Part shown: one piece after another, positions 58,291 to 64,000 of the stretch
Numbering within the stretch: the stretch's first letter is position 1
Layout of the letters: each line of letters starts with the position of its first letter
NCBI GenBank assembly: GCA_035222895.1
Contig: JAVYIG010000040.1
Location: forward strand, 682,001 to 746,000
Reading direction: 5' to 3'
Length of the DNA stretch: 64,000 nt
From: Strongylocentrotus droebachiensis
Lineage: Eukaryota; Echinodermata; Echinoidea; Camarodonta; Strongylocentrotidae
Made by a program: the position numbers and the translations under genes
Notes under the pieces: model-generated
Databases searched by the model: none
What the model was told of the DNA's origin: nothing
Seen by the model: the letters and a program-made list of their open reading frames with translations, nothing else

Positions 58291-59394
58291 TCTCTCTCTC
58301 TCGATCAAACCAAGTTCTGTGTGAATGTACGAGATGGGAGTCAAATGAGAATTTGTTATTGGTTAATACAATACAGCCTGCTTGCATTGGCAGATGAAAT
58401 GAATGAGGATTATTACAGAGGCTGCTTGCATGAGGGGCATTCTTCCTGAGGGCAAATCAATAGTCTCACAGTGTCATTGAACGCATGCAAAATATTATAT
58501 ACATGTACATGTATGATCAGAGATTATTTAATATAGAACTTGCTTTGCTGAGTGCATCCCAAAGCACGCACATAGATTTAGTTCCGTAAATCAATTTCAA
58601 TATAAGAATCCTGAGTAATAGAAAATGAATATTTTATTGTACATTTCATTTAAAAAAAAATCATTGCTATCAAATAACATGAGGACCTGATTCAATGTTA
58701 GGAAAGGGGAAGGAAATATCTAATGAGAAAATATAAGAAATAACTTCACTGAACATTGTGTACAAGCCTTGGACTATATTAATAACATTATACAAGAGAA
58801 GAAATAAAAATAGACGAGATTAGATTCCAGTCAGTGGCAGAATTATGGTAATTTGGCATATTATTATCATGAAGACTTTTACGGCATAAAATAACAGAGT
58901 GTAACCTGGCAGCTAACATCTCTCACATATTACATGTACATCTCATCTTATTCCATCAAAAAAAAGAGAGGTACATGTAAATGTACACTGTACATGTACC
59001 TATTGCCTAAACATTGCATATTTCTATCCATTCAAATGCAACTTTATATATTTTAAAACCTTTTACACTCCCATTATTTTTTTAGTGACATAAGATAATA
59101 ATATGCATTAACCTAAAAACCAAATTACACAAGCTACAAATGAGGTTTTTCATCAAAGGGTCAGATATGATTTTACTCCATATTCAGAAGAAAAAAAAAT
59201 CATACTTTGGAGTGAAACATTTCCTGTAAGGTCAAAAGTAATTGACATTATATGAATTGGAAGGCAAGAAAGCAAATGAAGGAAGATGTCTGTTTTAGTA
59301 CTTCCTAAAATGTTATCAAATGATAATGACAAATAGGATAACATTTGGATATTAGACTGTGTAATACACATTGCACATCACACCTTTGAAAACC

Positions 59395-59590
59395 CATACC
59401 TCACGTTCACTCTTTTTCATGATACACATTGTACACCAAACAAGAGCTATAGAACTAGGCTTTTTTTTTTCATTGTTTGAAAACTCAACCTCAAATTCAC
59501 TTTCTTTTTCATGAAACACATTGTACACCAAACAAGAGCTATAGAAATAGGTTTCTAACCTTCATGGTTAGAAAATCCAACCTCACGTTC
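59395..59590. repeat. Tandem duplication, about 92-bp period
   Basis: GTACACCAAACAAGAGCTAT recurs at about 59431 and 59523, with flanking CCTCACGTTCAC/CCTCAAATTCAC text also repeated. Confidence 0.75.
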
Positions 59591-59835
59591 ATACATAATC
59601 ATGGCTAGCAGATCCCCATCACATTGCATTTCATTGAATTACAGTGAGTGCACTCGCGATGACTCCACTATTACGTCTGATGTTCGTATTCATGGCAACC
59701 GCTCAGTTTAAACGGGCATCCCACGGTATTAGCGATCTCATCTCGCAAATAAAAGGAGAGAGAGAGAGTTTGGCAGGCTGTCAGGCAAGGGGCAGGCAGG
59801 CCTGATATTATGATAAGTTATGACATGATTTATGA

Positions 59836-60000
59836 GTCATCGTAACCAAATCTACATATGTTTGTCGGTGTAAATTGGAAAGGATCCGCTGCTACGTGCG
59901 AGACACTTTTACTAAACATTAATGTCATTCGTAACCAAATATACACACAGTACCATTGGTGTAATTGGAAATGGTCCACTGCTATGAGCAAGACAATTTT
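59836..60000. repeat. Diverged tandem duplication, about 96-98 bp
   Basis: CGTAACCAAAT recurs near 59840 and 59931, each followed by GTGTAA(A)TTGGAAA and a GCTGCTA/CTGCTAT block. Confidence 0.6.
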
Positions 60001-62123
60001 TTTCCTCAACATATAATGTTTAGCTGTACATGAACTGTATGCTGTCAATCAAAAGATGAAACCAAATAATTTCCAATACATGTAGTTATTTTGACCTCTT
60101 GAAAAGGCTGAATACATGTAGTCACAAGTCGCGCTTCCTACACCATTAATAGACTACAAAAGACAACATCTTTAACAAGCCTACACAAGAATGTGGCAAC
60201 ATGCTACATGTACATGTATGAGCAAGTGGGCATAAAAGTGTTTGGTATTCAAAAGCTGGGAATAAGAAGCAGGTTTGAAAACATGTAGGTAAGGTAAACT
60301 AATCTGGCTACCGTATATCACTCATGTCGACTTAATCTACTCCAAACTCAACCGATACATTACAAACACTCACCTGGATGCTAAATATCTTATCTATCAA
60401 CAATTGCCCATTTGAAAAAGTGGTTAAAACTACACTTGCTTACATACATGTACATGTAACCGAGTGAAATCAGGAAGTGTGGAGTAGGTATCGGGTACAG
60501 GTCCCAAAATAGGAATTCGTGAGCTATCAACTTCTTTTCATTTAAATATACAGTTAACAACTAAATTATTCATATCCTTACCAAGTTTTGTCATTTTTTA
60601 AGCATTTGAAAAATTAATTTGTCCAATGTGTATGTTTCTTGAGAATGTTACATAAGCTTACATGAAAAAGTATTCAACAAAGTTCCTAATTCAGCCAGTC
60701 CACCTTTTATTCTTGAGTTACTAAAAACACAAAAAACATCAAATTTACAAGGGGTATGAATAATATAGTTGTTAACTACATTTATATGAAAGAATATTAT
60801 AATAAACATGTATGGAGTGCTCTGGAAATGAAATGAAATAAAAAGGTATAAATACTTAGGTCTGCATGAATATCTGTGTGCAATTTAATGAATGTTTGTG
60901 TCATTAACTGCTTCAATCTGTGATATTACTGGAATGTTGCCATAATTTCTATCTTTTTAATTAAGTTCTTCCCTGCATATCAACTACACAATCAACAATT
61001 TTGTGTTCTACTTCTCCATACACAAGTTACCCTATCAGTAGTCAACACAGCCTTTTAACAAAAACCGTTTCTGATAAACCCTTCTTTTATGCCTACATGT
61101 ACTTGCATGCTTGGGGCTACTGGGCAAGCTTTGAATGTATCACATGAGATGTAAGAGTATCAGGGAGATAGACATCTCCCTCCCCTTGTCATCACATTAT
61201 TGAGGAGAAAATGGGTTAGCTTGGCTGAAATTCCACAGAGATAAAAATCAACCCTCTTAATTCATCAAGTAAATGGAAAAAACTCATCCACTTAACTTGT
61301 GGACATCAAGGCCGAAGCTCTCTAAAACTCAAAACTAGAATTCTCAGGTGCACACAAAAAAGGCTTCATGGCAATTTTACATTTTTTTGCCTAAAATCCT
61401 AAGAGTTTCCAATCTGAGCAATAAATATATATTTTTGACATCCATCATTGAGATAATTTTTGTAAACTGTACAGTGGGTCTGCATAAACTCACAGCATTA
61501 TAAAACATTATATAAATGTTCAATCTCTTCTGTTATGCTTAGAAACACAAACAAAAACTTACATGTACATGTAAACCTGTATGAAAAGATAAGAGGGGGG
61601 GGGGGAGTATTAAAAAATAAATATGTTTTATCAAACACTGCACATGTACACTTTGAAACATAATACATACATGTATTTATCATCATGGGTTTGTTTGTTT
61701 GTTGTTGCTTTGGGGGAATTTTTTGTCTACTGTAATTGTTTGAGCGCTTTGATATTGTAAATCCACTGTTATTAGTAAGTCTAATTCCAACCTGTTCGGA
61801 ATATGCCCAAACATCTAATAAGAACATCATGTTTTATAATGTTGATTTGCTAACGATTTAACAAGCAATCTCCTTTAGATGTGAAGTCATTCATTCATGT
61901 CCAAAAAGGATTATGATACAAACATTAATCTCACATGTAAACTTTCACAGGGAAATGCAATATATGCAATATACATGTATATTTACAAAGTTATCATCAT
62001 GAACAGTTTGCACAAACTATTCAAAAATAATCAAAACAAAAAGAATATGATGTATACAATTACTACGAGATGAGGAAATGTCATTCAACAACACTAGAAA
62101 AAAGTATTGTGTACAATGTATAT

Positions 62124-62214
62124 AGCATATGTTTGGAGCCAGATGGGTTTTAACTCATAGACTTTTAACACAGAGTTTAAAAGCTCCTTCTGGCTCTGAA
62201 CAGGCGATATATAC
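62124..62214. repeat. Palindromic short element, upstream copy
   Basis: Left arm ATATGTTTGGAGCCAGATGG then GTTTTAACTC; right arm GAGTTTAAAAGCTCCTTCTG then GCTCTGAACAGGCGATATA. A near-complete copy with both arms readable. Confidence 0.8.
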
Positions 62215-62450
62215 AAACGTACATGAACATGTATCTACTAAATTCAGGCAAGTGATATTGTGTACACATAGTACATCATATTCGATATTGTCACATACTA
62301 TTGACAATTTGACATCCCTATATTACTGCTTTCTCTACTATCTCATTATGATGTGAACTTGCTTCCAAGACGGGTCACTTTCTGACAGCCATACACATGT
62401 CCCTCAAAGCAATTTATCACTTCATACTCATTAGAGTTTTATCCAGGTTC

Positions 62451-62729
62451 ATTGAAGAGCTGAAGGGATCAACCTTTCCTGTTCAAATTGGCAATTTTGC
62501 TGTTACTGTTGTGATCTTTCAACGAAAATGTAAGAGAATACCTGATTCAGAAGAATAATGCGAATGTGTGTTCATAATCATTAGATTATATCCAGGTTAA
62601 AGAATTCATTGAAGAGCTGAAGGGATCAACCTTTCCTGTTCAAATTGGCAATTTTGCTGTTACTGTTGTGATCTTTCAACGAAAATGTAAGAGAATACCT
62701 GATTCAGAAGAATAATGCGAATGTGTGTT
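62451..62729. repeat. Tandem duplication, 157-bp period
   Basis: ATTGAAGAGCTGAAGGGATC and the following about 100 bases occur at 62451 and again at 62608, effectively identical, ending GCGAATGTGTGTT in both. Confidence 0.9.
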
Positions 62730-64000
62730 TATGTGGGGAGAAATTACAATTTGCTTTTGATCAATTTCACCAATTCTGAAGATTTTACTACTTTATAATT
62801 CTATTACGGTATTTCAACAGACTAGATACAGAAAGAGACTTGAATAATGCAGTTATTTTTATGCTTTCTGGCAGGCATCCAAAATAAAACTTAAACCATG
62901 TAACAAAAGCAAAAGAACTGTGTTCTCTTGCACACTGTTAGCAATTTTATTTATTTATTTATTTCTAACAGTGGATTCCTACATATATATTCTTTTATAT
63001 TCATAGCCTCTCAAACTACCATTCTCAGCCAATGAATAAAAGCATGTCCTTCCTCAAGTTCTTTTCATCTAAATCATGATGTGTGAAATTGAACGTCCCA
63101 GCTAGGCTAGCTCTAATTTCACAATAAAAGAGCATATAGTATAGAAATAGGTGAGTCAGCTCTTTAATCAATACAATATCCTATAAAAAGCTACAGGAGC
63201 AGTCTTGAGTTTGTATTTCTTACAATTTTTGTTTTCACATTAATGTGTTTCAAAGATTTGGGAATCTATCCTAAACTAAACATTGGGAATAGATAGGATA
63301 GGATAGACCATCTTTCAAAATGAAATATTGATGAGAGAAAGAGAAGGGACAAAATCAAAACAGAGAGATATGCCACACTGTACAAGTACAATATACTTTC
63401 CTTTGGTAGAGAGCAGCTAGGCCACAATGCATAAATTGTGCTTGACCTAAATATTGCTTTGAGCTAGACGGTGGCCGGCCGCCGACATGACCGATCCCTG
63501 GCCTGCGCTGAGGTCTAGAGGAGGGCATGGGGTTTAATATCACAGATTCATGATCACTTAAAGAGACACTAGAGTAGGAAATGAGGCTTAGATATCAAGT
63601 CCATTAAGACTTGGGTTTCACCAGTTATTGGCCCTATTTTGTAGTTCAAGTGAGGGTAAGGGGATGTGTTAAATTACCAGCTGACATCGGGGTATATTCA
63701 GGGACAAGGGACCGACATGTACATGTACATGTAGCTTACCCTTAACCTTTTCTGGTAATTTTTTTTCTCACATAATACAGCGATGCCTGTATATCTGGTT
63801 CTGTGCTAAGCAGAAGGGCACAATTGCAATCATGGTCAGTGGAAATATTTCAGAAATATTCAGGGTAAAGTTTTTATTTTTCTTTGATTACATGACTTGT
63901 GTACACATATTAGTTACACACCATCTGAATAGATATGTGTTATAATGTCTCCATATACCGTGTGTCTCAAAAAAAACGTAACACTTTTGAAATGGTTGCC

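Larger units (their letters stand above)
58300..64000. other. Region upstream of EHBP1, no gene recognised
   Basis: AT-rich DNA. Contents: ACATGT-rich stretches (58500, 58980, 63715), tandem duplications at 59395-59590 and 59836-60000, a palindromic repeat copy at 62124-62214, a 157-bp-period duplication at 62450-62730, and small GC-rich patches near 59650-59800 and 63465-63530 that could be regulatory. No coding exon supported. Confidence 0.6.

Noticed and set aside
1..64000. tRNA, rRNA or snRNA genes
   Set aside because: No cloverleaf with B-box (GGTTCGAATCC-type), and no rRNA or spliceosomal RNA core sequence was noticed on either strand.

Overview
The window is animal (metazoan) nuclear DNA, AT-rich, with long introns, GT-AG splice sites and a dense load of microsatellites, minisatellites and short inverted-repeat elements. 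The repeats (alternating ACATGT runs, an 'aagcgct...attattatt' dispersed repeat, elements ending in 'gggccctgtttcacaaa') and the intron-exon texture suggest a marine invertebrate deuterostome, most likely an echinoderm such as a sea urchin. That placement is inference, not proof.

One protein-coding gene fills most of the window. It is an EHBP1 (EH domain-binding protein 1) orthologue on the minus strand, from the start codon at 56226 to the stop codon at 6092. I reconstructed 20 coding exons joined by GT-AG introns with matching phases. They total 3306 nt, which encodes 1101 residues in the long form. Domain order is N-terminal C2 (NT-C2, exons 1-5), acidic/proline linker (exons 6-8), single calponin-homology domain (exons 9-11), charged linker with two short basic/acidic helices (exons 11-15), bMERB Rab-binding coiled coil (exons 16-20), and a C-terminal CaaX box (CSIQ). 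Known EHBP1 proteins link endocytic-recycling membranes, EHD proteins and Rab8/10-family GTPases to actin.

Layout: 1-6091 is sequence 3' of the coding region (3' UTR, then intergenic, no gene recognised). 6092-56226 is the EHBP1 coding span. 56227-58300 is the 5' flank, with a CpG-rich candidate first (non-coding) exon and promoter near 58020-58290. 58300-64000 is upstream sequence with no recognised gene.

No new multi-gene system is present. The most interesting non-coding structure is the repeat biology: a family of about 70-90 bp self-complementary elements (six copies, two of them bracketing exon 12 closely); a TTAA-target MITE nested in one copy; a second MITE with 6-bp target duplications, one copy of which was cut by a later 374-bp tandem duplication; a partial tandem duplication of coding exon 3; a minisatellite alternating 105- and 139-bp units; and an eight-unit 50-bp minisatellite with almost no divergence.
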